From assembly GCA_036365515.1 (NCBI GenBank), contig CM070876.1, positions 97,600,038 through 97,664,037 of the forward strand: a DNA stretch of 64,000 nt, in the 5' to 3' direction. Made by a program: the position numbers and the translations under genes. This document shows positions 1 to 9,965 of this stretch, piece by piece. This DNA comes from Torymus aiolomorphi. Its lineage: Eukaryota > Arthropoda > Insecta > Hymenoptera > Torymidae. How positions within the stretch are numbered: the stretch's first letter is position 1; the number at the start of each line of letters is the position of its first letter. The notes beneath the pieces were generated by a model that saw only the letters and a list, made by a program, of their open reading frames with translations, was not told the DNA's origin and ran no database searches.

Positions 1-503
1 GAATCTAGAGCGGGCTTTAGAACGCATGCGCTTCAAGGTTGTAGATTGCCACTTGTTGCTCTTGACTACAACAAGATGGCTGACGAGTGATCACAAATGA
101 CGTAATCGGTGTACGCGCACACTCTTGTGATTTGGAGCTGGCTACGCAGCGCACGCTCCTTTTACGACTTGGGGTCGGTAGAAACGCGCACTCCAAGGCG
201 TTTTTTGAAATGGGAAAAATAGTAATTGAAGGTGTTATTTCCCCTAGGAAGCCTTAGAGATTGGCTTCCTAGCGCGCGACGGCGAGACTAAAGAGAAAGA
301 CAGCAACGAACTCGCGAAGTTGACATGCAGTCATACGCGACATTTACGGCGCTCACGACCATGAACAATTAGGATGCGTACCTGCACGAAGATACCTATT
401 TCTACGCCACTTGCAAGCAGTCGTAGAAAATAGGGATAATTCTCTTCTTCGTTTTGGCCATGTCGCTGTTGTAACCTCCCACGATCCCGCTCGAAGGACC
501 AAA
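1..503 (-). other. Internal leader of a minus-strand LTR retroelement, running off the window
   Basis: On the minus strand this segment directly follows a candidate LTR. Its first bases (TTTGGTCCTTCGA, 491-503) look like the sequence that often follows 5' LTRs of insect BEL/Pao-type elements; that comparison is from memory. No gag-like reading frame is visible before the window ends. The GC content is higher than in most of the window. Nothing else is recognised here. Confidence 0.35.
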
Positions 504-857
504 TGTTTTTTGTGGAATGATGAATGTGGATCGGTGGACTGGGTGAGGTTCATTAAATGAATACGTTTTCGTGTAGAGAAAATGATGTAGTTTATTTAGC
601 GTGTCCGTTACGCAATCAGTCCGCTGCTGTCTGTCCTGCCGTGGCGCATGTACTGACGACGGCCGGCGTTGCGAAATGTCGTCGGCGTGTCTTGGTAGTT
701 GGAGAGGCAGTAAAGAGACGCGTGGTGAGCGCTGAGTGGCGCGGCTCGCTCGCGCGTGTAGTAGATAGCCAGAGGATGGGAAACGCTCTCGGCGTCTGGC
801 ATTTATGCTGAATTTCCAACAATTGTCTTGTCGATCGTGCAACAAAGTTGTCACACA
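504..857 (-). repeat. Candidate LTR, minus strand
   Basis: Read on the minus strand the segment starts TGTGTGAC and ends AAAAAACA, giving the TG...CA ends expected of an LTR. It has an AATAAA-type signal about 90 bp before its end. The sequence just inside resembles a primer-binding/leader region. The second LTR would lie outside the window, so no target duplication can be tested. A solo or truncated element is equally possible. Open frames across it (402-854) are LTR sequence and not a gene. Confidence 0.5.
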
Positions 858-862
858 AATCC

Positions 863-1186
863 TTTCATAAACAAAATATTTTCTTCATTAAAGATGTTTT
901 AATGTAAAATAACTATCCACCGGATTTATTTAATTTCTATATAAAAAAAAGATTAAAAAAGATTTACTCTACATCTGATTCTTTACATAATAATATAAAC
1001 GATAACAAGACATTTATATGTTTGCCTTTTTTCAAAGAATTAGAAGGTTTCACTAAAAGTTTTTTCAAACGACTTAATACAAATGTTGTGTTAAGCATGA
1101 ACAACAAACTGAATAATATTATAGTATTAGGAAAGGAAAAAAACAAAAAATTCAATAATTCTAATGTCATTTACAAAATAAACTGT
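863..1186 (+). pseudogene. PLE-1 fragment: linker before GIY-YIG, cut by the BEL insertion
   Basis: Frame 1022-1186 encodes the linker and the start of a Penelope-like element C-terminus, including FFKELEGF, NNIIVLGKEK and VIYKINC. It aligns by eye with the better preserved PLE-3 copy at 24690-24870. Upstream of about 960 the sequence is too decayed to read, and all reverse transcriptase is missing. Reading stops at 1186 because a BEL/Pao element was inserted inside the cysteine-rich start of the endonuclease domain. The gene resumes at 6519. The copy is dead. Confidence 0.75.
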
Positions 1187-1506
1187 TGTGAAAAATGTAA
1201 AGACGTAAAGTGTGTAGCGGTGGTATAGGTAAAGGTAACGAGGCGACGTTGTAATTTGGGACGAGCGCGTGAGAGATGCGTGGCACTGATACTGGATGAA
1301 CAGTGCCTATATTATGTTTATTCTATGGGGCGCCGCGCCGATGAGGGCGCTAGTGCGTTCGGTCCCATGGGAGAGAGAGAATTCGCCGGCCCGACCGGCA
1401 GTTGGTAGCGCGAAGTCGCACAAGTACGATCCAATAAAGAGTATTTTTAATTGAGATCGAGTATTACCTTTGATTTATACCCTTTCACCAGTTCCTATTT
1501 AAAACA
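1187..1506 (+). repeat. BEL/Pao 5' LTR
   Basis: 320 bp with TG...CA ends, an AATAAA signal near 1434 and a match over its whole length to 6197-6516. By eye I count about ten substitutions and no length difference, roughly 97% identity, so the insertion is fairly old. Confidence 0.93.
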
Positions 1507-1508
1507 TG

Positions 1509-1525
1509 TGGCGACCGTGACAGGA
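1509..1525 (+). other. Primer-binding site of the BEL/Pao element
   Basis: TGGCGACCGTGACAGGA starts two bases after the 5' LTR. It begins with TGG, the complement of a tRNA CCA end, in the position expected for minus-strand priming. I do not assign the tRNA. Confidence 0.7.
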
Positions 1526-1578
1526 CTGGTCAAGGATAATTTTTATTGACTCAAAGGTATTTGTTTGGAACAGACAAA

Positions 1579-2598
1579 ATGGAAATCGCGAAGAAAGCTC
1601 GAACAGTGCAGCGGATGGCGTTTACAAAGTCGTTAAACAGTTTTCGTGAAAAGTGCGTCAACGCGAATATTTCTACCGCGGATCGGTCTGTAGCGTTACA
1701 ATTGTTGGAGGCAAGAATGACATAACTTGAGTCCACACAGATAGAATACGTAGAATCGCTGATTTCCTCAAAGACAAGCGAGGAGGATATTCAGAACGAA
1801 ATTGAGTCCAACGACACGTATAAAAAGGAGTTTTTAACAGCAAGAATGTTACTTTTGGGGTTGGAAGATCATCGGAGCGCGCCTACAGCAAACGTAAACG
1901 TAAATGACAACGTTCCACGAATCGAAAAACCATTCAAAAGTCCAACATTAGAAATAAAATTTGATTGCAATGTGAGTTCGTGGTTGAAGTTTTGGTCACA
2001 TTTCCAAAAGATCGACAAAGATAAGGCAATTTCAAATGAGGATAAACTCGCGTATCTAAAACAAGCCATGGTAAAAGGCACGGAAGCTGAAAGTGTTGTG
2101 GAAGGTTTTCCGACGACGGCATAAAATTATGTGAAGGCGCTTAGCAGCCTAAAAAATCGTTTTGGTCGGGATGATCTCCTAGTTGAATATTATACACGAG
2201 AACTGCTTTCGTTAGTACTGCAGAATGCTAATAACAAAGGCAAGAAAGTCAGTGTCGCGAGTATTTACGATAAAGTGTCCGCGCACGTTCGAGCCCTTGA
2301 AACTCTCGGCATCAGAACAAAGGAGTGCGCGACTATGTTGTACCCTTTCGTTGAATCATCGTTGCCGGAAGAAATTTTGCGAACGTGGCAACGGGCGATG
2401 CCTAGTGGTGAAGCAGCAGCAGGCGGGGACGACAACGAAAACAAAGATCGACTGACGAGACTACTCGAGTTCCTGGAACGAGAGGTAGAGAGCGAAGAGT
2501 GCGTAAGCATGGCTGTCAACGGATTTTCGATGCAAAACAGTGGTGACCGACAGAGCAAGGCGAAGGACACCAAGGGAAAAGCTGCGTCGTTAGATTAG
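1579..2598 (+). pseudogene. gag: BEL/Pao gag with two nonsense codons
   Basis: One frame opens at ATG 1579 and runs to 2598 but is broken by TAA at 1723-1725 and TAA at 2122-2124. The middle matches the DUF1759 gag family of Pao elements: WLKFWSHFQK, NEDKLAYLKQAM, VVEGFPTTA and the LKNRFG segment. The gag protein would form the cytoplasmic particle. The zinc-knuckle region expected at its C-terminus is absent because sequence after about 2590 is deleted. Both stops sit where a glutamine or a similar codon is likely ancestral. The product would be three fragments. Confidence 0.85.
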
Positions 2599-2639
2599 AG
2601 CGCAACAACATTTCCATATGCGATTTAAGCAAGACAGAA

Positions 2640-5600
2640 GAAGTTTGATTTAACAAATGGTCTCACGGCAATTAAAACTAAGCTGGGCTGGACAATTTCA
2701 GGCAAAGTCCCAATGAGCGAACGAGAGGACGCTGGAAGCACAGCCGTTGCGATGTTTTATCGGAAGCGAAAATATCCAACCTCTGGAATTTGGATGTTTT
2801 AGGTATAAGAGACCCAAGTGAAAAATCTGATAGTTTTTTAAGAGAGCAAGCAGTAAAAGAACATTTTCTGAAGATGGTTCGGTTTCAAGAAAACGGTCGC
2901 TATTCGGTAGATTTACCGTGGACTGAAGGTCACGCTCCTTTATCAGTTAATTTCAATTTAGCACAAATAAGAGTGGAAAAGACCGCGAAAAAATTAAAAA
3001 ATGAAAACTTATTTGATAGGTATACGAAAGTACATGCGGAATGGTGCGATGTAGGCCTCATAGAGTTAGTATCAGAAGACGAATTAAATTTTACGTCACA
3101 TTATTTATCTAATCGACCAGTTATTAAAGTGCGTAGTACGACGGAAATAAGACCGATTTTTTATGCTTCTGCGGCGGAGAAAGGCACACCCTCGTTAAAT
3201 AATTGTCTTGAAAAAGGGCCCAATCTTATTGAGTTGATTCCGGCCGCTTTACTTAGATTTCGAGAGCATGAAATCGCTGTTTTGGCAGATATTCGTAGAG
3301 CATTTTTGCAAATTGAGATAAATGAAAAAGATAGAGATTTTTTGAGATTCTTGTGGTTTATTGACGGAGAACTAAGGTCGTTTAGATATAAGCGGATCGT
3401 TTTTGGTCTCACCTGTAGTCCGTTTTTGTTAGGAGCCGTCATTAAATTACATATTTCGAATATTTTGCGAAACATAACAAATGATAAACGGACAACAGAG
3501 ATAATTGAAAAATTATCTAAGTCATTCTACGTGGATAATTGTCTCACTAGTGTCAGATCGACGGAAGAGTTGAATTTGTTTATGTCAACGGCAAAAGAGA
3601 TTATGAATAAGGGTAGTTTTGATTTAAGAGGGTGGGAGTTTGCACACGACTCCAGCGAAAAACGATCGACTTTAGTGCTCGGGCTTTTATTTGATAAAAC
3701 GCAGGATACTCTCTCAATCAACCCAACAGTTTTAGAAAAAATTAATATAGAACTTGTGACTAAAAGAATGATTTTATCTATAGTACACAGAGTGTTTGAT
3801 CCAATTGGATTCACCTCGCCAGTAACTTTACTACCTAAGTTATTATTGAAAGAATTATGGAAATCCCAAACGGACTGGGATTCGCCAGTAAATAGCGACA
3901 CTCAACAAAAGTTTTTGAACTGGCTTGAACAGTTGTCTTACTTAAAAGGTATACATATCCCTCGAAAATTCGGCGCGAGAAACATTTCTCTCCACACGTT
4001 TTGCGACGCGAATCAGGTCGCATACGCCGCGGTATCCTTTTTACGCATAGAAAATGAAGTAGGTGTTAAACTTCGGTTCATAGCTGCAAAATCAAGGATA
4101 GCTCCGGAAAAAACAACCATTCCACGCTTAGAGCTGTTAGCTGGGTCAATAGGGAGCCGACAAACACGCGAAATAATAGACGTTCTGGAATACAGTGAAG
4201 TATCTGTCTTTTACTGGTCGGACTCAACGACAGTATTAGCGTGGCTAAATCGCGATAGTCAATGGGGTGTTTTTGTGTGGAATCGCGTCCGCGAGATACG
4301 AAATCTAACCGGGTCCGGAAAATGGCAATACGTCCCGGGAGAAATGAATCCAGCAGATCTCCCCTCGCGCGGCTGCCAAGCCAAAGAACTCCTCTACTCT
4401 CGCTTGCGGGAGGGGCCCGACTGGCTCCGCGGAGATCAGAATAGCTGGCCGAATTCCGCAGGTAATATTAATGAAAAAGAGATCCATAGCGAATTAAAAA
4501 AGTCAATTCAACACTCTATGTTTAGTCAAGAAAGTCAAACAGACCTGAAAATAGTGGAAAAATTCTCCTCTTATGCTAAACTAATCAGCTTTTTCACTAT
4601 TACGATAAGATTTATTAATTTTAAGCGCAATATAGGTAAAAGCAGCGGTAAGAGATTGACTTATGGAGAAATTTACAGAGCGGAATTAAAATATTTGAAA
4701 TTCGTGCAACCCAAACGTTTCAATCAGAAAAAGATCCGCGTTTGGCAAAATTACAAGCTTTTGTACACATGACGGCCTTATACGTTTGAAAACTAAAATT
4801 TCCGAGCGCGATGACCATTTTTCGTTTTTATACCCTGTTGTTTTACCTCACAATGAGAAGGTAGTTGAACTACTCATTCGTGAGACATATGAAAACATGT
4901 GCCACGCTGGCGTACAAAGCGTAATGTGCCAATTGCGAGAAAGATTTTGGATTTTAAAAGCAAGAAAAACAATTCGATCCATCATAGAAAAATGTGTTAC
5001 ATGTAAGCGATTCAGTGTTAAGGCGATGCAGGTAGATCCACCCCCTTTGCCCCTGCATCGTGTTAGAGATGCCACGGTGTCCGAGATAACTGGAGTCAAT
5101 TTTGCCGGGCCTTTGTTTTTACGTGGGCAGCAGAAGGCCTGGGTCTGCCTGTACACCTGCGCAATGTATCGTGCGATACATTTAGAACTCGTGACCTCTT
5201 TGTCAACGCAGGAATTTTTGAATAGTTTTCGTCGGTTTATTGGACGTCGCAGGAGGCCTGCTGTTATATACAGTGACAATGGGTCAAATTTTGTTGGCGC
5301 TAATAATTTACTTGAGTTTTTAAATTGGGATATTTCTCAGTATAGCTGCGCTCAACGTATTGAGTAGCGATTTAATCCACCTACCGCCGCATGGTGGGGC
5401 GGATGGTGGGAGCGGCTGATAGGTATGCTAAAGAATATTTTGCGCAAAGTTTTAGGGAAGGCATGCCTTACATATGAGGAAATGTATACGGTGTTATGCG
5501 ACTGCGAAAACACTTTAAATTCTCGTCCTTTTTACGTACCTTTCCGATGAAACAAATTATTTGAAACCGCTGACGCCGGCTATATTTTTGCGCGATATAA

Positions 5601-6115
5601 AAGAGTCAGAAACACCTGACCTTGACATAATCAGTCAAATTGATCTCAATTCTAGATATAAGTATAAACAAGAATTAATGGAACATTTGAGATGCCGTTT
5701 CCGCAAAGAATATCTAAGCCAACTTGTAATAAAATCTTGCACTAAGGAATCACGTAAACTTAAGGAAGGTGATGTAGTTCTCGTAGGAGATGACAGTCGC
5801 AAACGGGTCGATTGGCCTTTGGCACGTGTCGAAGAACTTATTGAAGGGAGGGATAAAAAATTTCGAGTAGCTGTTTTGAAAACGAGTACGAGAAAACTTA
5901 AACGACCAGTACAACGCATTTATCCACTAGAAATTACCGACTCTATTGACGACAGTAATGTCCTACGAGAAAAGGCGAGGGAGAACGTTCAAAGCGAAGC
6001 TGAAAAAGGGGAAATGATTTGTGCTAAAATAAATGAAAATTCTGATGGTGATGAAAACAGAACACGAAGCGGTCGTCTTGTGAAAAAACCAGATTTGTAT
6101 ACTTATAAGTCGTAG
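2640..6115 (+). pseudogene. pol: BEL/Pao pol: protease remnant, RT, RNase H, integrase
   Basis: A short remnant at 2655-2780 keeps the KTKLGWTISGK motif that follows the Pao protease. Frame 2790-4772 holds the reverse transcriptase (ADIRRAFLQIEI as motif A; FYVDNC, where YVDD is usual, as motif C) and RNase H (FCDANQVAYAAV, YWSDSTTVLAWL). After a frameshift near 4770, frame 4786-5367 carries the integrase zinc-binding region (HAGVQS, CVTCKRF) and core (YSDNGSNFVG). TAG at 5365 interrupts the conserved segment before NPPTAAWW. Another frameshift near 5548 leads to 5561-6115, the C-terminal DUF5641 region with DVVLVGDD. The gene is inactive. Confidence 0.9.
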
Positions 6116-6196
6116 ATCTCAAACATTTGCGTGCGATCATTTTGAGAAAAATATATATATAATATTGTGTTGAGTCAAAGACTCAAGGTGGGAGAA

Positions 6197-6516
6197 TGTG
6201 AAAAATGTAAAGACGTAGAGTGTGTATCGGAGGTATAGGTAAAGGTAACGAGGCGACGTTGTAATTTGGGACGAGCGCGTGAGAGATGCGTGGCGCTGCT
6301 ACTGGATGAACAGTGCCTATATTATGTTTATTCTATGGGGCGCCGCGCCGATGAGGACGCTAGTATGTTCGGTCCCATGGGAGAGAGAGAATTCGCCGGC
6401 CCGACCGGCAGTTGGTAGCGCGAAGTTGCACAAGTACGATCCAATAAAGAGTATTTTTAATTGAGATCGAGTATTACCTTTGATTTATATCCTTTCACCA
6501 GTTCCTATTTAAAACA
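6197..6516 (+). repeat. BEL/Pao 3' LTR
   Basis: Copy of 1187-1506, preceded by the purine run GGTGGGAGAA that fits a polypurine tract. It is followed by ACTGT, the second copy of the target duplication. Confidence 0.93.
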
Positions 6517-6518
6517 AC

Positions 6519-6833
6519 TGTGATAATTGTAATGCGTCGTATGTAGGACAGACCTGTAGACGTCTAGGTCTTAGAATTAAAGAACATCAGAAAAAATACT
6601 GTGATGAGGACAAAAATTCTTCATTATTTAGCCACAAAATAGAGAACAATCATAATATAAATTTCCAAGTTGTTAAAATATTAGATACTGAAATTAATAC
6701 TGGCAAAAGACTTTTCACAGAAGCTTTATACATACAAACTCGAAAAAATTTCATGAACAAACAATTTGAAATCACAAAGTTACCTAAAGAATACAGTATA
6801 TTGATTAATAATGTCGAAGTTTTGTCCTCTTAG
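6519..6833 (+). pseudogene. PLE-1 GIY-YIG endonuclease C-terminus, after the BEL insertion
   Basis: An open frame of 104 codons resumes exactly after the BEL target duplication. It starts at CDNCNASYVGQTCRRL, the YVG part of the GIY-YIG-like motif, continues through RIKEHQKKY and EALYIQTRKNF, and ends at TAG 6831. In PLEs this domain nicks target DNA during integration. Taken with 1022-1186 it shows that the domain was uninterrupted before the BEL insertion. It has no start codon and no reverse transcriptase, so it is a relic. Confidence 0.85.
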
Positions 6834-7390
6834 AGTTATAATAATTTTGTACAGTAGGCGAGCAGGTATTAGGAACACATAAATAGTGGACCTATGCCAC
6901 GCCTCACGTACGCCAGAAGACTAATATCATTGGCTCCACCTCTAGCAAGATATGTCGCCCTAATACTTCTCCCCGTTCTCAGACTCCCGTAGTGGGCTGC
7001 GCCCCACCTATTTACATACACGGCCATTTTTACGCACGTATAGACTTATGATTACACACACGCATATCTATAGATCACACTATATAAAGCGCAAAAATCT
7101 CACGAATTATTATTATTGATGAGTGTACTGTTTTCTGCGTAACACCTTCGACATTTGTAAAACTTTATTGTAAGTTTTAAGCTGTTATTTATTTTAATTG
7201 TACACATTTCTCTTCGTTGGTTTAATAATTATTATAAAAAATTGTTGTTGTATATTTAATAGATTCCTGAGGAGGGACATAATAAATGTCCGAAACGTCG
7301 GATACTGACTCATAAATGGTGTTTGTTTATTAATTTTACCTCGAAATAATAAACACCGCATTGGTAGTAAATTGGCCATTAGCTTCAATA
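6834..7390 (+). repeat. PLE-1 3' untranslated / pLTR region
   Basis: Non-coding tail of PLE-1. It ends with a block (about 7265-7385) that matches the ends of PLE-3 in layout: ribozyme-like motif, ATAAATGGTG, then GTAAATTGGCCAT. It contains a stretch with CCACC/GTGGGC complementarity near 6990-7010 that may fold. No other gene is seen. Confidence 0.6.
7267..7300 (+). ncRNA. Hammerhead-ribozyme-like motif 1 (PLE-1)
   Basis: CTGAGGA is followed by a stem II of GGACAT/ATGTCC with an AATAA loop and then GAAAC. This is the CUGANGA...GAAA hammerhead core with a perfect six-pair stem II. Hammerheads in PLE terminal repeats are established in the literature. Stem III and the cleavage UH were not convincingly located, so self-cleavage is not shown. 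Confidence 0.65.
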
Positions 7391-7479
7391 TCGAGAACTT
7401 AAATGAAATCTACCATTAGCTGCATTCAACAAAATTTCAAAATTATATGTAAGAAGACATCTACAACATGGTTTGAATT

Positions 7480-7660
7480 CACGAGCTGGATCTGGTATAG
7501 ACTCCTTCTAAGACAAATTTGCCTGACAGTTTATCAGGTAGCGCAGTCGCTAGCTCATGCGAACACTGAGGTGAAGCAGCAATGGGCGCGGTTAGTACTT
7601 AGATGGGTGACCGTGTTATTTTCTGTAACTATCACCTGTGATCAGTTAGGTATTGGATTG
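7480..7660 (+). repeat. 5S-rRNA-like sequence, probably a 5S-derived SINE (SINE3 type)
   Basis: The segment GCGCGGTTAGTACTTAGATG and the following GGTGACCG match the 3' half of animal 5S rRNA, the internal control region read by TFIIIA. CGAACACTGAGGTGAAGCAG upstream resembles the 5S box A region. The flanks diverge from a full 5S gene, and the 3' stem is not maintained after GACCG. This fits a 5S-promoter SINE or a decayed 5S pseudogene better than a working gene. Confidence 0.65.
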
Positions 7661-8000
7661 CCTTCTGATAAATTAAGCGGGAGTCGTGGATACATACAGT
7701 TTTGGTGCCTATGCCTACGGAATATGACTTAGACAGCTAAACTGAATTATTCCAATACACCGACCATCCGGAAAGTTTTCCTAATTACAGGATTATAGGT
7801 AGAGATCCATATGAAAATGTATAGGTTATGCGTAGTAACAGGAAAAAGGAAATTAAGGTTTGAAAGTATACCGCTACGCCACTAGGCTCGTCGCAACTAC
7901 TATTTTTTTCAATAAGACAAATTTTTGTTATAACATTTGTTTATGGGTACATGACGTAAAATATGATGTACATGAAACGTTGAATGTAAAACAAACTTAC
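7661..8000. other. No recognisable feature
   Basis: A unique-looking AT-rich stretch between the 5S-like sequence and the orphan exon. It may include the tail of the SINE and, on the minus strand, the start of the intron that follows the exon. Confidence 0.4.
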
Positions 8001-8365
8001 CAATTTCTGGAGCTAGAGATACAGCTTTATTAATTAGATTCATGACATCCCATATATTCTTATCCTTTCTAGTGCAAAGACATTCTATTCGTTGCTTTTT
8101 AGATTTTGCTCCATCTTTTTGCTTATAAATTATGAATACTTTATTTAGAATATTAAATACAGCGTTATTGATACGGGCATCCGTATACATTTTTGATATC
8201 CGATCTTTATCGGAGTAGATTTTATTATAGATATTATCAATGTATGGTAAACCAACTAATTCCTTTGTTACATCACAAAAATCAATGAAAAAACCTTTAT
8301 TACGAGAAAATATTGTTTCTGATGAACAAATTTTTTTATATCATTGTTGGAAATCGCACATTGTC
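8001..8365 (-). pseudogene. Orphan exon of an unrecognised gene (possibly decayed)
   Basis: On the minus strand a frame of about 113 codons is bounded by plausible splice sites: TTTTTTATAG just upstream of 8365 and GTAAGT just after 8001. It encodes a basic, lysine-rich segment including FFIDFCDVTKELVGLPYI, RINNAVFNIL and NIWDVMNLINKAV. One TGA (8341-8343) lies eight codons after the proposed acceptor, so either the acceptor is wrong or the exon is dead. I do not recognise the family. It lacks transposase or RT motifs and sits between unrelated TEs, so it may be a fragment of a host gene. Confidence 0.4.
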
Positions 8366-8456
8366 CTATAAAAAATATGGTTAATTAGTTTTGCTAGCAT
8401 TCAAGATCGAATAATTCATTTTAATATAAAGAATAATTCATATTAAAGAATATTCA

Positions 8457-9880
8457 ATGGTCGCCAACATGGCGCCGAGAGGCAAGGAGCCACACGATAC
8501 CATTTTTACTAAATTCTACAAGTGTCACCCTACAGCCAAAGTAGGAGCGGCATTGCGTGTATTGTGCGAGAATTTTTTTCGCTCTTGCGAAATGATGACC
8601 AAATATAACGCAGGATGTCCAGTGAAGCTCATTAGTAACTCACTAATGATATGCGAGGAGCATCCCAACGTGGCCCTAACCTCAAACCTACCATATGGCG
8701 CGCTGAGCAGCGAAGCCAAGCAATTAATAGTGCAAATTAAACTAATAACAAAGGAGCAAGTAAAACAAGAAATCATCAACGAAATAAATCTAGAAAAACA
8801 CAACAACAAAGAAAAAGGTCTCAACGATACAATATACGAAGATTATGGGGAAATCAGAACACTCAAAATCGAAAACCAACTTTTAAAACAACTAAACAAC
8901 GACCTACAAGACAAGAAAAAAATTCTGAATGAACTACTGACTAAAGAAAAACAGGACAAAACAATAATATCAGGACTTTCGCCGAAATAACATATAACAC
9001 AAAACCAAAAAGCAAAAGAGTGCCAAAATTGATAATTAAAAAAACAGACAACAAAGACAAAACAGACTTAGAGAAGACAGTATTACAACATTTAACTCAA
9101 GATAAAACTATCAAAACAAAAAGTGTAGCGTGCAAGAACAAAGACACAGTGATACTAAATTGCATGAACGAGGAAAATATCAATTCACTTGTGAATACTC
9201 TAGGAGAAAAACTATCAAAAAAATTTTAAATAGAAAAAGAGCAAATAAACAAGCCTAAATTAAAGGTAATAGATATTAACATGGACAATGGTGATGACAA
9301 CGAGATTGAACTAGACATTAATCAAAGAAACTTCAGTAATATTGAAGACAAATGCAAGTTACTACACGTGTACACGAACGGAAGAACAAATAGAAAATGT
9401 GCAATTATTGAGGTAACATCTAACATCTATAAACATATGAAAGAAAACAAGAGCAGATTATTTGTCGGGCACCAAAGTTGTAGAGTTTTCGACATTCTAA
9501 ACACAACTCCGTGTAATAAATGTTCGAGATTTGGGCATAGCAGCAAAAAGTGTGAAAATAGTGCTACGTGTAATAAGTGTGCAGAAGCCCATTTAACCTC
9601 AAAGTGCACAAGAACAACAAATAAATGTGCAAACTGTATCTACAGTAATACAAAGTTCAATGCCAAATATAATATTAACCACAGTGCAATTGACAGTGAA
9701 CTTTGTGAAATATTAAAGACTAAAATAAAACAATACATTGAAATGACTGATTACCCGTTACATCCTACCTACCCGAGATTCTTTGGTGAGATTGAAAGCC
9801 TAAATTACCAGCGGAAGGCACCGATAAGGAGAGCGAGATTTGCAGGTAATGACTCGACAGCATCAAACCAAAATGGATAA
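8457..9880 (+). pseudogene. Jockey-type ORF1 (gag-like, CCHC zinc knuckles), broken
   Basis: Frame 8457-8990 gives the N-terminal part with a lysine-rich, probably coiled-coil tail. A frameshift near 8980 moves reading to 9020-9880, which is interrupted by TAA at 9227. The C-terminal half has consecutive CX2CX4HX4C-like knuckles (CNKCSRFGHSSKKC, CNKCAEAHLTSKC, then CANC) followed by NHSAIDSELCEILK, a typical Jockey-clade ORF1 ending. In intact elements this protein coats the RNA and acts as a chaperone. Confidence 0.82.
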
Positions 9881-9965
9881 CAGTATTAATATGATTGATG
9901 ATTTGCAAAATAATATAATTAATAGAGACTGTAATTGCGATGATATTGGTGAACTAAACAAATGA

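Larger units (their letters stand above)
1187..6516 (+). mobile_element. Full-length degenerate BEL/Pao LTR retrotransposon
   Basis: The element is 5,330 bp and bounded by two 320-bp LTRs beginning TGTGAAAAATG and ending TTTAAAACA. It is flanked by the 5-bp duplication ACTGT (1182-1186 and 6517-6521), the usual size for this superfamily. The order is LTR, primer site, gag (DUF1759-like), protease remnant, reverse transcriptase, RNase H, integrase, LTR. Several in-frame stops, frameshifts and a deletion across the zinc-knuckle/protease region make it non-autonomous. It lies inside the GIY-YIG domain of an older PLE. Confidence 0.93.

Noticed and set aside
402..854. 150-codon minus-strand frame
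   Set aside because: It spans the LTR and its inner edge and shows no gag or other family motif.
7403..7732. 109-codon plus-strand frame
   Set aside because: It runs across the 5S-like sequence; the RNA-type similarity explains the region better than a protein.
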